In this document: piece after piece, positions 34,217 through 42,555 of the stretch | Position numbering within the stretch: the stretch's first letter is position 1 | How the letters are laid out: each line of letters starts with the position of its first letter | Origin: Paratractidigestivibacter sp963605405 | Lineage (GTDB): Bacteria > Actinomycetota > Coriobacteriia > Coriobacteriales > Atopobiaceae | DNA: 64,000 bases | Assembly (NCBI GenBank): GCA_963605405.1 | Contig: CAVCUP010000011.1 | Coordinates: 1-64,000 of the forward strand | Reading direction: 5' to 3' | Position numbers and translations under genes: made by a program | Notes under the pieces: generated by a model | Databases searched by the model: none | The model's input: only the letters and a program-made list of their open reading frames with translations | Told to the model about the DNA's origin: nothing

Positions 34217-34861
34217 ATGAGCGTCATCGTCAACGACCTGTGCAAGACCATTAAAGGCAGCGTCGTGCTCAGCAATATCGACATAGAAGCCCCTTCCGGA
34301 ACCATCACCGGACTCGCCGGCGTGAACGGCTCTGGCAAGAGCATGTTGATGCGAGCGATTGCGGGCCTGATCCGACCAACTTCAGGCCGGATTACCGTAG
34401 ACGGAAAGGCCCTGGGAAAAGAGGTCGAATTTCCGTCGAGTGTCGGCCTCCTCATCGAGGGCCCGGCGTTTCTCAATGGCCGCACGGGGTTCGAGAACCT
34501 AAGGTTGCTGGCAAGCATTGCAGGGCGAGCAGGCGACGATCGCATCAGAGAGACGCTAAAGTTTGTCGGCCTCGCCCCAGACGATAGACGACGATATTCC
34601 AAGTACTCCCTTGGCATGAAGCAGCGCCTGGGACTCGCGGCAGCGATTATGGAAAGGCCGCGGCTCCTCCTGCTCGACGAGCCGACGAATGCCCTTGACT
34701 CCGCAGGGGTCGAGATGCTCAAGAGGCTCGTAAGGGGTTACCGAGACCATGGCGCGACCGTTATTCTCTCTTGTCACGACGCCACGACGCTGCGTGAACT
34801 GTCAGACCATATCTACTACCTCGCGGAAGGTCACATCGATGGTCACGAATCGCTCCATTAG
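34217..34861 (+). CDS. ABC transporter ATP-binding protein
   Basis: 214 residues from the ATG at 34217 with AAAGGAG upstream. Walker A GVNGSGKSML (about 36-45), signature YSLGMKQRLG (about 130-139), Walker B LLLLDEPTNALD (about 150-161), His switch LSCHD. The LGMKQR signature is typical of ABC-2/bacitracin-type exporters. It lies one base after the permease stop and drives the two upstream permeases. Confidence 0.93.
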   Translation: MSVIVNDLCKTIKGSVVLSNIDIEAPSGTITGLAGVNGSGKSMLMRAIAGLIRPTSGRITVDGKALGKEVEFPSSVGLLIEGPAFLNGRTGFENLRLLASIAGRAGDDRIRETLKFVGLAPDDRRRYSKYSLGMKQRLGLAAAIMERPRLLLLDEPTNALDSAGVEMLKRLVRGYRDHGATVILSCHDATTLRELSDHIYYLAEGHIDGHESLH

Positions 34862-35507
34862 CCGAGAGGCAATAAGCAGAAAGGTCGCCGTGATCATCGG
34901 CGTCATCATATCCGTTGCGCTCACATCCGCGCTCGCCCTCAGAATTCAGATAGTCAATCAGTCGCAGCTCGTTATTCCCGAGCGTCATTTCTCCATGGGG
35001 GATGAAGTCGACCTTGATGGCTCCTTCATCTATGACAATCAGGAGAATACGGCCGGCTACAGCGTACGGGTCGATAAGGCCGAGGTCATGTCCGCAAGCG
35101 AGTATATAAAGCGTTATGCGAAAGGCGGCAGCACGGGCAGCGCCGCCTCTAAAGCAGAGGGCGATGTGCTTGTGCTGACGTATACGATAACAAACGCCGA
35201 TAACGAAACCGGCTTCCTCGATATGGTCATGCTCATGGCAGTCGGAGAATCGAAGAACCACTTGTACAAAGTGGACGACGCGCTCTGGGAAAGAGCCGAG
35301 CCGTCCCTGGAGAATTCCAACGCCCTGGTGCTTAAGCCAAACAGCACCTACACGACTGAGCTGCCTTTTTCGTATTACGAGGGGCCGGGTCTTTTCGAGT
35401 CAACGACCGCGCAAGACAACGAGCGGCGAGCAAAAATCGAAGATGCCGGCTTTTCTCTCTACGTAAGCAACGCTCCGCAGCGAAACATCGTGGATATTCG
35501 GCTTTGA
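34839..35507 (+). CDS. Second single-pass extracytoplasmic protein (DUF5027-like)
   Basis: 222 residues from the ATG at 34839 (GGAAGG upstream), overlapping the ATPase gene by 23 bases. One N-terminal helix (VAVIIGVIISVALTSALAL), then FSMGDEVDLDGSF, GYSVRVDKAEVM, EYIKRYAKGG, DVLVLTYTITNADN and a C-terminal Tyr/Glu-rich end. The arrangement parallels the first protein of the operon, though identity is low by eye. Likely a surface-exposed accessory or sensing subunit. Its stop is 28 bases from the convergent nadE stop, with no clear terminator between. Confidence 0.6.
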   Translation: MVTNRSISREAISRKVAVIIGVIISVALTSALALRIQIVNQSQLVIPERHFSMGDEVDLDGSFIYDNQENTAGYSVRVDKAEVMSASEYIKRYAKGGSTGSAASKAEGDVLVLTYTITNADNETGFLDMVMLMAVGESKNHLYKVDDALWERAEPSLENSNALVLKPNSTYTTELPFSYYEGPGLFESTTAQDNERRAKIEDAGFSLYVSNAPQRNIVDIRL

Positions 35508-35535
35508 GGCGGGGCCCGATGAACACGAGCCGTCT

Positions 35536-37464
35536 TTACAGCTCGTCGAGCTCGGCTTGCCAGAGGGCAACGCAGGCGTCGGACGGCATGCGCAGGTCTC
35601 CGCGCGGACTCACGGCGGCCGAGCCGACCTTGGGTCCGTCGGGAAGGCAGCTGCGCTTGAACTGCTGCGCGAAGTAACGGCGATAGAAGACACGCAGCCA
35701 CTTGAGGATGGTCTCATCGTCGTACGTATCGCCAAGGGCGTAGCGGGCGAGGCGGTAGACCTTGCACGGGGAGGTGCCGCGGCGCAGCACCTCGTAGAGG
35801 AAGAAGTCGTGCAGCTCGTAGGGCCCGACGAGGTCCTCGGTCTTCTGAGAGATCTTTCCATCGCCGGTGGCGGGCAGGAGCTCCGGCGAGACGGGAGTGT
35901 CGAGCACGTCGTAGAGGACCTCGGACTCCTCAGCGTTTCCGCAGGTATCGGCCACATAACGCACGAGGTGGCGCACGAGGGTCTTGGGGACGGAGGCGTT
36001 GACGGCATACATGCTCATGTGGTCGCCGTTGTAGGTGGCCCAGCCGAGAGCGAGCTCCGAGAGGTCACCCGTGCCGATGACCATGCCGCCCTCCTGGTTG
36101 GCGATGTCCATGAGGATCTGGGTGCGCTCGCGGGCCTGGGAGTTCTCGTAGGTGACGTCGTGGACGGACTCGTCGTGGCCGATGTCGGAGAAGTGCAGGC
36201 GCACGGCGTCGCCGATGTTGACCTCGCGCAGGTCGGCGCCGAGCGACTCGGTGAGCTGGGTCGCGTTGTCGTGCGTGCGGTCCGTGGTGCCGAAGCCGGG
36301 CATGGTCACGCTGATGATGCCCGTGCGGTCGAGGCCGAGCAGGTCGAAGGCGCGCGCCGTGACGAGCAGCGCGAGCGTGGAGTCGAGGCCGCCCGAGATG
36401 CCGATGACGGCGCGGGTGGCATGGGTGTGCTGCAGGCGCTTGGCGAGGCCGCGAGCCTGGATGTTGAAGACATCCTCGCAGCGCTCGGCGCGGCGGGCAG
36501 GGTCGGACGGCACGAAGGGCTGCGGGTCGACGTAGCGGGTAAGGCGCGTTTCTCGCACGTCGAGCGAGAAACGCGTGACGTGGTAGGCGCGCTGAACGGG
36601 GCTTGGCGCTACATCAAAGGTTGACATGCGACGGCGCTCGGCGGCAAGAAGACGCAGGTCAATCTCGGAAACCGCGCGGCCGTCGCCGAAGGGCTTGGCC
36701 TCCGCGAGCACGCGGCCGTTCTCGGCGACGAGGTTGTGGCCGGAGAAAACGACGTCCTGCGTGGACTCGCCGGCGCCCGCGCTCGCGTAGATGTACCCGC
36801 AGATGAGGCGGGCCGACTGCCCGGAGACGAGGCTGCGGCGGTAATCCGCCTTGCCGACAACGGCGTTGCTCGCCGAGAGGTTGCAGATGAGCGTGGCGCC
36901 GGCCTTGGCGTGCGCGATGGAAGGCGGCTCGGGAACCCAAAGGTCCTCGCAGAGCTCGACCGCGACCGAAAGCTCGGGCATATCCTCGCAGCTAAAGAGC
37001 TGGGAGGCGCCGAAGGGCACGTCGAGGGAGCCCGCGATGTCGATGGGCACGACGTCCGTGGTGCCGGCAACGAAGTGACGGCCCTCGTAGAACTCGTTGT
37101 ACGTGGGCAGGTAGCGCTTGGGCACGACGCCCAGCACGGTGCCGGCGCAGACGACGGCCGCGCAGTTGTAAAGCTTGGCGTTGACGCGCACCGGCAGGCC
37201 CACGAGCAGCAGCGCGTTCAGGTCCGAGGTCGCCCGCGCGAAGTCCGCGAGGCCCTGCTCGGCGGACGCGAGAAGCGCGTCTTGCCAAAAGAGGTCCTCG
37301 CAGGTGTAGGCCGTGAGGCAGAGCTCGGGCAGCACGACGACCATCGCGCCGTCCTCGGTGCAGGCGCGTCGCGCGGTCTCCACGCAGGCGTTTACGTTGT
37401 GCGCGACGTCGGCGACGCGTACCTCCGGCGTGATCGCCGCGACCTTAACGAACCCGTCCTGCAT
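35536..37464 (-). CDS. nadE: Glutamine-dependent NAD+ synthetase
   Basis: 642 residues. It amidates nicotinic acid adenine dinucleotide to NAD+. The N-terminal nitrilase-type glutaminase has Glu in VVLPELCLTAY, Lys in GVVPKRYLPTYNEF and the nucleophile Cys in VAVELCEDLW (about 178). The C-terminal synthetase has the P-loop GISGGLDSTLALL (about 365) and GTGDLSELALGW. Length is normal for the two-domain form. Confidence 0.97.
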   Translation of the reverse strand: MQDGFVKVAAITPEVRVADVAHNVNACVETARRACTEDGAMVVVLPELCLTAYTCEDLFWQDALLASAEQGLADFARATSDLNALLLVGLPVRVNAKLYNCAAVVCAGTVLGVVPKRYLPTYNEFYEGRHFVAGTTDVVPIDIAGSLDVPFGASQLFSCEDMPELSVAVELCEDLWVPEPPSIAHAKAGATLICNLSASNAVVGKADYRRSLVSGQSARLICGYIYASAGAGESTQDVVFSGHNLVAENGRVLAEAKPFGDGRAVSEIDLRLLAAERRRMSTFDVAPSPVQRAYHVTRFSLDVRETRLTRYVDPQPFVPSDPARRAERCEDVFNIQARGLAKRLQHTHATRAVIGISGGLDSTLALLVTARAFDLLGLDRTGIISVTMPGFGTTDRTHDNATQLTESLGADLREVNIGDAVRLHFSDIGHDESVHDVTYENSQARERTQILMDIANQEGGMVIGTGDLSELALGWATYNGDHMSMYAVNASVPKTLVRHLVRYVADTCGNAEESEVLYDVLDTPVSPELLPATGDGKISQKTEDLVGPYELHDFFLYEVLRRGTSPCKVYRLARYALGDTYDDETILKWLRVFYRRYFAQQFKRSCLPDGPKVGSAAVSPRGDLRMPSDACVALWQAELDEL

Positions 37465-37630
37465 CTCTCAGCCCTCCTGGATAGTGGGCAGGGACCCTCC
37501 CCCGCCCTCAATCTCGCCTCTTTGGGAACGAGGCCGCTTTCGTTTCCGGCGGAGCCACAAGCGGCTGAGCCGAAGCGAACGCCCCCGGTCAAAGGTTAGC
37601 GCATTGCGACAACGGTTCTCTACCGCCCGA

Positions 37631-37673
37631 AGAAAAAGAAGCGACGCAAAGATGCAGCTCTTTACGTCGCTTC
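37631..37673 (-). terminator. Terminator of the amino-acid ABC operon
   Basis: A 15-base stem (37638-37652 with 37659-37673, one mismatch, outer GAAGCGACG) with loop TGCAGC, followed on the minus strand by TTTTTCT. It begins about 30 bases after the ATPase stop. Confidence 0.85.
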
Positions 37674-37703
37674 GCGCGTGGTTAACAAGGGTGGCGCGGC
37701 ACG

Positions 37704-38561
37704 CTAATCGAGGTAGCGGGCAAGGAACTCGCGGGTGCGGGGAAGCTTGGGGTTGCTGAACATCTCCGCGGGGCTCGAGGCCTCGGCTATGACGCCCTTG
37801 TCCATAAAGACGACCTGGTCGGAGACGTTCTTTGCGAACTCCATCTCGTGCGTGACCACGACCATCGTCATGCCCTCGGCCGCGAGGTCGCGCATGACGT
37901 TCAGGACCTCGCCGGAAATCTCCGGGTCGAGAGCGGAGGTCGGCTCGTCGAAGAGCATGAGGTCGGGCTGCATGCAGAGGGCGCGCGCGATGGCCACGCG
38001 CTGCTTCTGTCCGCCGGAGAGCGTCTGGGCGCTCGCCTGCGCGAAGTCGGCGAGGCCCACGGCGTCCAAGTGGCGCATCGCGACCTTCTCGGCCTCGGCC
38101 TTGGTCATCTTCTTAAGGGTAACGGGCGCCAAAGTGCAGTTGTCGAGCACGTTCATGTTGTTGAACAGGTTGAAGCCCTGGAACACCATGCCGATCTTTT
38201 CGCGCAGCTTGTTCACGTCGACGTGGTCGGCGGCGAGGTCGGCGCCGCGGAACCAGACATGGCCGGAATCGGGGGTCTCCAGCAGGTTCAGGCAGCGCAG
38301 CATGGTCGACTTGCCGGAACCGGACGCGCCGATGATCGTCACGACCTGGCCGGGAAGAACCTCGAGGTCGATGCCGCGCAGGACCGCATGATCGCCGAAG
38401 GACTTGCGCAGGCCCTCGACGCGGATCACGGGCTCGGGGGCGTTGCCGGAAGCGGCGGTCGGCGCAATGCCCGCGCCCGCGGTCGGCGCGCTCTCCGCCG
38501 GCGGCTCGTACGGCTGGCCCGCCACGGCGGCGGCGATCTTCGCGTACTTCTCGTTAGCCAT
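37704..38561 (-). CDS. Polar amino-acid ABC transporter, ATP-binding protein
   Basis: 285 residues. GlnQ/HisP-type ATPase: Walker A IGASGSGKSTML (about 75), signature LSGGQKQRVAI (about 182), Walker B MLFDEPTSALDPE (about 205), and VVTHEMEFA. A 45-residue Ala/Pro-rich N-terminal extension precedes the ATPase domain. It lies three bases after the permease. Confidence 0.95.
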   Translation of the reverse strand: MANEKYAKIAAAVAGQPYEPPAESAPTAGAGIAPTAASGNAPEPVIRVEGLRKSFGDHAVLRGIDLEVLPGQVVTIIGASGSGKSTMLRCLNLLETPDSGHVWFRGADLAADHVDVNKLREKIGMVFQGFNLFNNMNVLDNCTLAPVTLKKMTKAEAEKVAMRHLDAVGLADFAQASAQTLSGGQKQRVAIARALCMQPDLMLFDEPTSALDPEISGEVLNVMRDLAAEGMTMVVVTHEMEFAKNVSDQVVFMDKGVIAEASSPAEMFSNPKLPRTREFLARYLD

Positions 38562-38564
38562 GAC

Positions 38565-39752
38565 TTATGCCTCCGCTTTCTCGGCCTTGACCTTGCTGGG
38601 GCCGTTCGACGTGCTGCCCACGGGGCGGCTCTCCACGCTCATGTGCTTGGCAAAGCGCCCGAGCAGCCATGAGGCGATGGCGGTCATGATGAGGTAGAAC
38701 ACGGCGGCCACGAGGTAGGCATTGAGCTGCTTGTAGTAAATACCGGCAACCGTCGAGGCGGCAAACGCGAGGTCGAACACGCCGATAACCGAGAGAACCG
38801 AAGAATCCTTGATGTTGATGACAAGCTCGTTGGAAAGACCGGGGATGGCATACTTGATGCCCTGCGGGAAGACGACCTTTACCATGGCCTGCCACTGAGA
38901 AAGGCCGAGCGAGCGCGCCGCCTCCATCTGCCCCTTGTCCACGGACTCGATGCCGCCGCGCAGCACCTCCATCATGTAGGCCGTGGAGTTGAGCGAGACG
39001 ACCACGAGGCCCGCCACGAAGCGCGACCAGATGTTGTTGACCTCGGTGATGGAGAGCCCGAACCCGCTCACCACAGCGAAGCCCAGGTAATAGATGATGA
39101 CGCCCTGGACGAGCATCGGCGTGCCGCGGACCACGGTGGAGTAGACCTTGGCAAAGCCCACACCGACCTTCTTGAAGAAGCGCACGCAGTCGTTGTCGGA
39201 GCGGTCGATCTCCATGATGCGAACGGCCACGAGCAGCAGCGCGAGGAAAAACGCGATCACGGTGCCGAAGACGGCCAGCTCAATGGTGGTAATGATTCCG
39301 GAGAGATAGGTCTGCTTGCCCTGCTGGAACATGTAGAGCACCTGGGTGAGCATGTCGTCCGGCATCTTCTGCGCGGCGGCCGCCGCGGCCCAGGCCGAGC
39401 AGAAGCCCATGACCGCACGGTCCACGAAGAGAACCGCCGTTATGACGCAGACAACGTACGAGCCGACGCGCAACGCGTTCGCCGCCGCCGGCTTGGCGAG
39501 GGGCGAGGTCTCCGCATAGTTCTTCCAGTGCGTGAGCTTGAACACGAGTCCCGCCGCCGAGACGACGAGCCACGCGACGAGCAGGTAATACATGACGAGC
39601 TCCACCGCGAAGGCTCCGGCAAGGAAGCTCATCGTCGGGCGCGTCGAGCTGGAGAGCAGCATGCCTACGGAAGCTATCGCCGAGGTGCCGAGCAGCACGT
39701 AGCGGTGGTTCGTCCTGGCAAAGGTCGCCAGACGCTCAGGTGCAGATGCCAT
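38565..39752 (-). CDS. Polar amino-acid ABC transporter permease with extended N-terminus
   Basis: 395 residues, against about 220 for the family. The His/Glu/Gln-type permease domain occupies roughly residues 150-375, with EAA-type loop DKGQMEAARSLGLSQWQAM at about 285. The first 130 residues add three or more membrane helices (YVLLGTSAIASVGMLL, YYLLVAWLVVSAAGLVF, VGSYVVCVITAVLFVD) of unknown role. Middle gene of a binding protein-permease-ATPase operon. Confidence 0.9.
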   Translation of the reverse strand: MASAPERLATFARTNHRYVLLGTSAIASVGMLLSSSTRPTMSFLAGAFAVELVMYYLLVAWLVVSAAGLVFKLTHWKNYAETSPLAKPAAANALRVGSYVVCVITAVLFVDRAVMGFCSAWAAAAAAQKMPDDMLTQVLYMFQQGKQTYLSGIITTIELAVFGTVIAFFLALLLVAVRIMEIDRSDNDCVRFFKKVGVGFAKVYSTVVRGTPMLVQGVIIYYLGFAVVSGFGLSITEVNNIWSRFVAGLVVVSLNSTAYMMEVLRGGIESVDKGQMEAARSLGLSQWQAMVKVVFPQGIKYAIPGLSNELVINIKDSSVLSVIGVFDLAFAASTVAGIYYKQLNAYLVAAVFYLIMTAIASWLLGRFAKHMSVESRPVGSTSNGPSKVKAEKAEA

Positions 39753-39828
39753 AAAAATCCTTTGTTCTTATCCACGAAGGGGCAGGGATGCGTATCCCTG
39801 CCCCGCAAACAAGCGCTGAGTTGTGTGC

Positions 39829-40731
39829 TTAGGCCGGCTGACGGTCCATGCAGTCCTGCCAGATGGAGAGGCGGTCGGCCTCGGAGATGCCGGCGATTAT
39901 CTCGTTGAGCTTGGCGAGGACCTCGTCCTGGCCCTTGGCGATGGCGGCGTTGTCCGGGTTGCCGGGGTCGGAGAAGCCGTCGCCGTCGGCGAGCTCGACC
40001 TTCTGGAGATCGGGATAGTTCTCGAGGAGGTTCGGCAGCGACATGGACGAGAAGGTGATGGCGTCGCAGGTGCCGTTCTCGATGCCGTCGACGACCAGCG
40101 GGACCGTGGCCACCGGGGTGAGGTGGTTGACGTTGGGGATCTCGTCGATGAGGTCGTCGTAGAAGGTGTCCTTCTGGCCGAGAACGGTGGCGCCGTCGAA
40201 GTCGGAGAGCTTGGTGGCGCCGGCGTACTTGGAGTCCTTCTTCACGACCATGACGACCTCGTCGTCGATGTAGGAGTCGGTGAAGTCGGCGGACTGGGAG
40301 CGCTCGGGCGTCACGGACATGCCGGCGCAGATGATGTCGATGGTGCCGTTGTTGAGCGAGTCGACGAGGGCGCCGAACTCCATCTTAACGGCGACGGGCT
40401 CCATGCCGAGGCCCTCGGCGATCTTCTTCGCGATCTGGACGTCGTAGCCGTCGGCGTAGGCGCCGGAGACGTTCTCGATGGGAATGGTGGTGTCGGAGGC
40501 CTTCTCCTCCTGCCAGTTGTAGGGGGCGTAGGCGGCCTCCATGCCGACGCGCAGGGTCTTGCCGTCGCCGAGCGTGCCGGAAGAGGCGCTGGCAGAGGAG
40601 TCGGAGCTCGAGGAGGAGCTGTCGGAGCTCTGGGAAGCAGGGCCGCAGCCGGTGAGGAACGTGGCGCCCGCGACGGTGAGCGTCGAGAGGCCGGAGAGCT
40701 TGAGGAAATTACGGCGAGAGAGATCGTGCAT
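39829..40731 (-). CDS. Amino-acid ABC transporter substrate-binding lipoprotein
   Basis: 300 residues from the ATG at 40731. The signal peptide combines a twin-arginine motif (SRRNFLKLSG) with a lipobox (FLTGC, Cys about 26), then a Ser-rich linker. The mature part is a type II periplasmic-binding fold: TLRVGMEAAYAPYNWQ, GYDVQIAKKIAEGLG, DIICAGMSVTPERS. GMEAAYAPYNWQE and the Arg in TPERS match polar amino-acid binders. First gene of the operon; 76 bases separate it from the permease. Confidence 0.93.
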   Translation of the reverse strand: MHDLSRRNFLKLSGLSTLTVAGATFLTGCGPASQSSDSSSSSSDSSASASSGTLGDGKTLRVGMEAAYAPYNWQEEKASDTTIPIENVSGAYADGYDVQIAKKIAEGLGMEPVAVKMEFGALVDSLNNGTIDIICAGMSVTPERSQSADFTDSYIDDEVVMVVKKDSKYAGATKLSDFDGATVLGQKDTFYDDLIDEIPNVNHLTPVATVPLVVDGIENGTCDAITFSSMSLPNLLENYPDLQKVELADGDGFSDPGNPDNAAIAKGQDEVLAKLNEIIAGISEADRLSIWQDCMDRQPA

Positions 40732-41156
40732 GGCGGTTCCTTCCGGTTTGGTGTGTGACCCCTTCCGTGCCGCGCAACCGGAAGGGACCCATTCCCCTCC
40801 CCCTTGCAACCGAATGCGAGAAAGTTACGCGCACGTGGGCTACCTTACGCCAACGCGCGCGGGCATGCGCGCCCGACCCGCGCGGGAAACTGCGATTTAA
40901 CCCGCCCGCCGCTCATGCAGGGGAAGCGGGCGGCGGCGCCAACGCGCCGCGAGGGGCCGCGCAGAGAAGGGCGCCGGGCCGGGCGTCGGGCCGGGCGCCG
41001 GGCCGTGACGCCGCGCGGGCCCCTTCTCGCCCCCCCTCTCGCCGGCCATGCACGTTCACAAAGCGTTAACGCAATGAGGGTTGCGTCGGCTCACTCCACC
41101 GGAGTAAAGTGGGCGCCAACGCGCAGGCAACGAATCCAAAGGAGAGGAGCGCCAAG
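40732..41156. other. Very GC-rich divergent intergenic region
   Basis: 425 bases between the binding-protein gene and the Trp leader. No credible ORF. It includes extreme GC tracts with GCCGGGC repeats, an inverted repeat (40964-40971 GAGAAGGG with 41021-41028 CCCTTCTC) around that tract, a GCGTTAACGC palindrome (41063-41072) and the leader promoter. I saw no riboswitch that I can name. Confidence 0.55.
41063..41110 (+). promoter_or_regulatory. Promoter and palindrome of the Trp-leader/ECF operon
   Basis: TTGCGT (41081-41086), 18 bases, TAAAGT (41105-41110), about 45 bases before the leader ATG. Just upstream, GCGTTAACGC (41063-41072) is a perfect 10-base palindrome that may bind a regulator. 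Confidence 0.45.
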
Positions 41157-41219
41157 ATGTCCGAGCACATGAACAACAACTGGTGGTGGCGCAACTCGAT
41201 TACCTTCGGTCAGTCGTGA
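41157..41219 (+). CDS. Tryptophan leader peptide (attenuator)
   Basis: 20 codons: ATG after AAAGGAGAGGAG. The peptide is MSEHMNNNWWWRNSITFGQS, with three consecutive Trp codons at positions 9-11. This is the classic sensor of charged tRNA-Trp. Streptomyces and E. coli trp leaders have the same NWWW or GWWR core. It is followed by alternative stems and a terminator at 41253-41285 and then by an ECF substrate-binding component, not by trp biosynthesis genes. Ribosome stalling at WWW would be expected to prevent terminator formation. Confidence 0.85.
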   Translation: MSEHMNNNWWWRNSITFGQS

Positions 41220-41252
41220 GTCTTGTCGCGCCTTATTTTTACGCGAACTTTG

Positions 41253-41285
41253 AAGGGCTCCCGGTTTGGCCGGGGGCCCTTTTTT
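41253..41285 (+). terminator. Attenuator terminator downstream of the Trp leader
   Basis: AAGGGCTCCCGG (41253-41264), loop TTTGG, CCGGGGGCCCTT (41270-41281; one G-U) and a T-run. Upstream, GGCGC-ACTC within the leader codons can pair with GAGT-GCGCC after the stop. GCGCCTT (about 41228-41234) can alternatively pair with AAGGGC of the terminator. Together these give the mutually exclusive arrangement expected of an attenuator. Confidence 0.85.
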
Positions 41286-41317
41286 GTTCACCCAACACAC
41301 TCTAAGGAGAGAAGAGC

Positions 41318-41893
41318 ATGTCCGACCAGAACACCAACCAGCAGCAGGCCCGCACCGTTACCTCCGTGGACCGCGGCACCCTCGACCTCAAGGCCCTCAC
41401 CCTCTACGCGATTCTCCTGGCCGCCGGATTCGTCCTCAACATGACCGTCTCCAAGTTCTTCAGCGGCATCACGGGCGGCATACTCTCGCCCGAGTTCATC
41501 ATCGCCGCCTTCTGCCTGGAGATCCTCATCCTCAGGCCCAAGGTCGGCCAGGCCGCCGTCATCGGGCTTCTCGCCGGCGTCGTGATCCAGATCACCGCCT
41601 CTGTCAAGGGCCCCGACCTCATCGCCGAGCCCGTCGCGGCCGTCGTGATGGCGCTCATCGTCAAGGCGCTGGGCAACAGCGGCGCGAAGTCCGCTCTCCC
41701 GCTCGTCGGCACCTTCGTCGTGACCTGCATCTCCGGCCTCATCTACGCCGTCATCTTCGCCTGCCTGGTCCAGCGCAACCCCGCCCTCATCGGCGTGATG
41801 GCGCCGGTCGTCGCCGCCACCGGCGTCTGCAACGCCGTCATCGTCGCCGCGCTCTACATCCCCGTGAAGAAGGCCTTGAAGCTCAACGACTAG
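41318..41893 (+). CDS. ECF transporter S component, probably tryptophan-specific
   Basis: 191 residues; TAAGGAG before the ATG. Five to six membrane helices (LYAILLAAGFVLNMTVSKFF, FIIAAFCLEILIL, AAVIGLLAGVVIQITA, PLVGTFVVTCISGLIYAVIF, GVCNAVIVAALYIPV). The helix-1 end with AAGFVLN and the size fit energy-coupling-factor substrate binders such as the TrpP-like group. The Trp-Trp-Trp leader directly upstream is the main reason to propose tryptophan as substrate. It needs the ATPase and EcfT encoded downstream. Confidence 0.8.
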   Translation: MSDQNTNQQQARTVTSVDRGTLDLKALTLYAILLAAGFVLNMTVSKFFSGITGGILSPEFIIAAFCLEILILRPKVGQAAVIGLLAGVVIQITASVKGPDLIAEPVAAVVMALIVKALGNSGAKSALPLVGTFVVTCISGLIYAVIFACLVQRNPALIGVMAPVVAATGVCNAVIVAALYIPVKKALKLND

Positions 41894-41987
41894 CGGCTCG
41901 GGCGGCCTTCGCCCGCATCCCTCGCCAGCTCTTCCAGACCGTCGCCCCCGTCATTTTGCCCCCGCCCCGCACAGAAAGAAGCGCATC

Positions 41988-42536
41988 ATGTCCCAGCAGG
42001 CCCGCACCGTCACCGCCGATGCCAAGCAGTCCGGCGTCATCGACATCAAGTCCCTCGTCCTTCTCGCCATCCTGCTCGCCGCCGGCTTCATCCTCAACAT
42101 GACCATCGGCAACGCCGTCGCCATGATCGGCATCAAGCCGCAGTTCATCATCGCCGCCTACGCGCTCGCCATCCTGCTCACCGACGCCGGCTTCCTCCAG
42201 GCCGTTCTGTACGCCGTCATCTCCGCCTGCGTCTGCCAGCTCACGACCTCTATCCCGGGCCTGAACTTCGCGACCGAGGTCTGCGGCGCGCTCGCCATGG
42301 CCGCCCTCATCAAGCTCCCCCTCGGCGTGGGCGGCAAGTCCGTGGTCCCGCTCGTGGCCACCTTCGTGACGACCCTCGTGTCCGGCGCGCTCTTTGCCGT
42401 GGCGGGCACCCTCATCATGGGCGCCGCCATCGGGACCGTCGTCGTCAAGGTCCCGCTGGTGCTCGGCACCGCGGTCTTCAACGCTCTGGTGGTCCAGGCG
42501 CTCTTCTTCCCCTTGCAGAAGGTCCTCGGCAAGTAG
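41988..42536 (+). CDS. Second ECF-type S component paralog
   Basis: 182 residues, clearly paralogous to the preceding protein: LLAILLAAGFILNMTIGNAV aligns with LYAILLAAGFVLNMTVSKFF, and both end with a helix plus PLQKVLGK-type basic tail. About six helices. Having two similar S components in one cassette suggests heteromeric binding or two related substrates. It lies 94 bases after the first, with AGAAAGAAG upstream of the ATG, and is followed by a strong terminator. Confidence 0.75.
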   Translation: MSQQARTVTADAKQSGVIDIKSLVLLAILLAAGFILNMTIGNAVAMIGIKPQFIIAAYALAILLTDAGFLQAVLYAVISACVCQLTTSIPGLNFATEVCGALAMAALIKLPLGVGGKSVVPLVATFVTTLVSGALFAVAGTLIMGAAIGTVVVKVPLVLGTAVFNALVVQALFFPLQKVLGK

Positions 42537-42555
42537 TTCTCGGGTACCATGTAGT

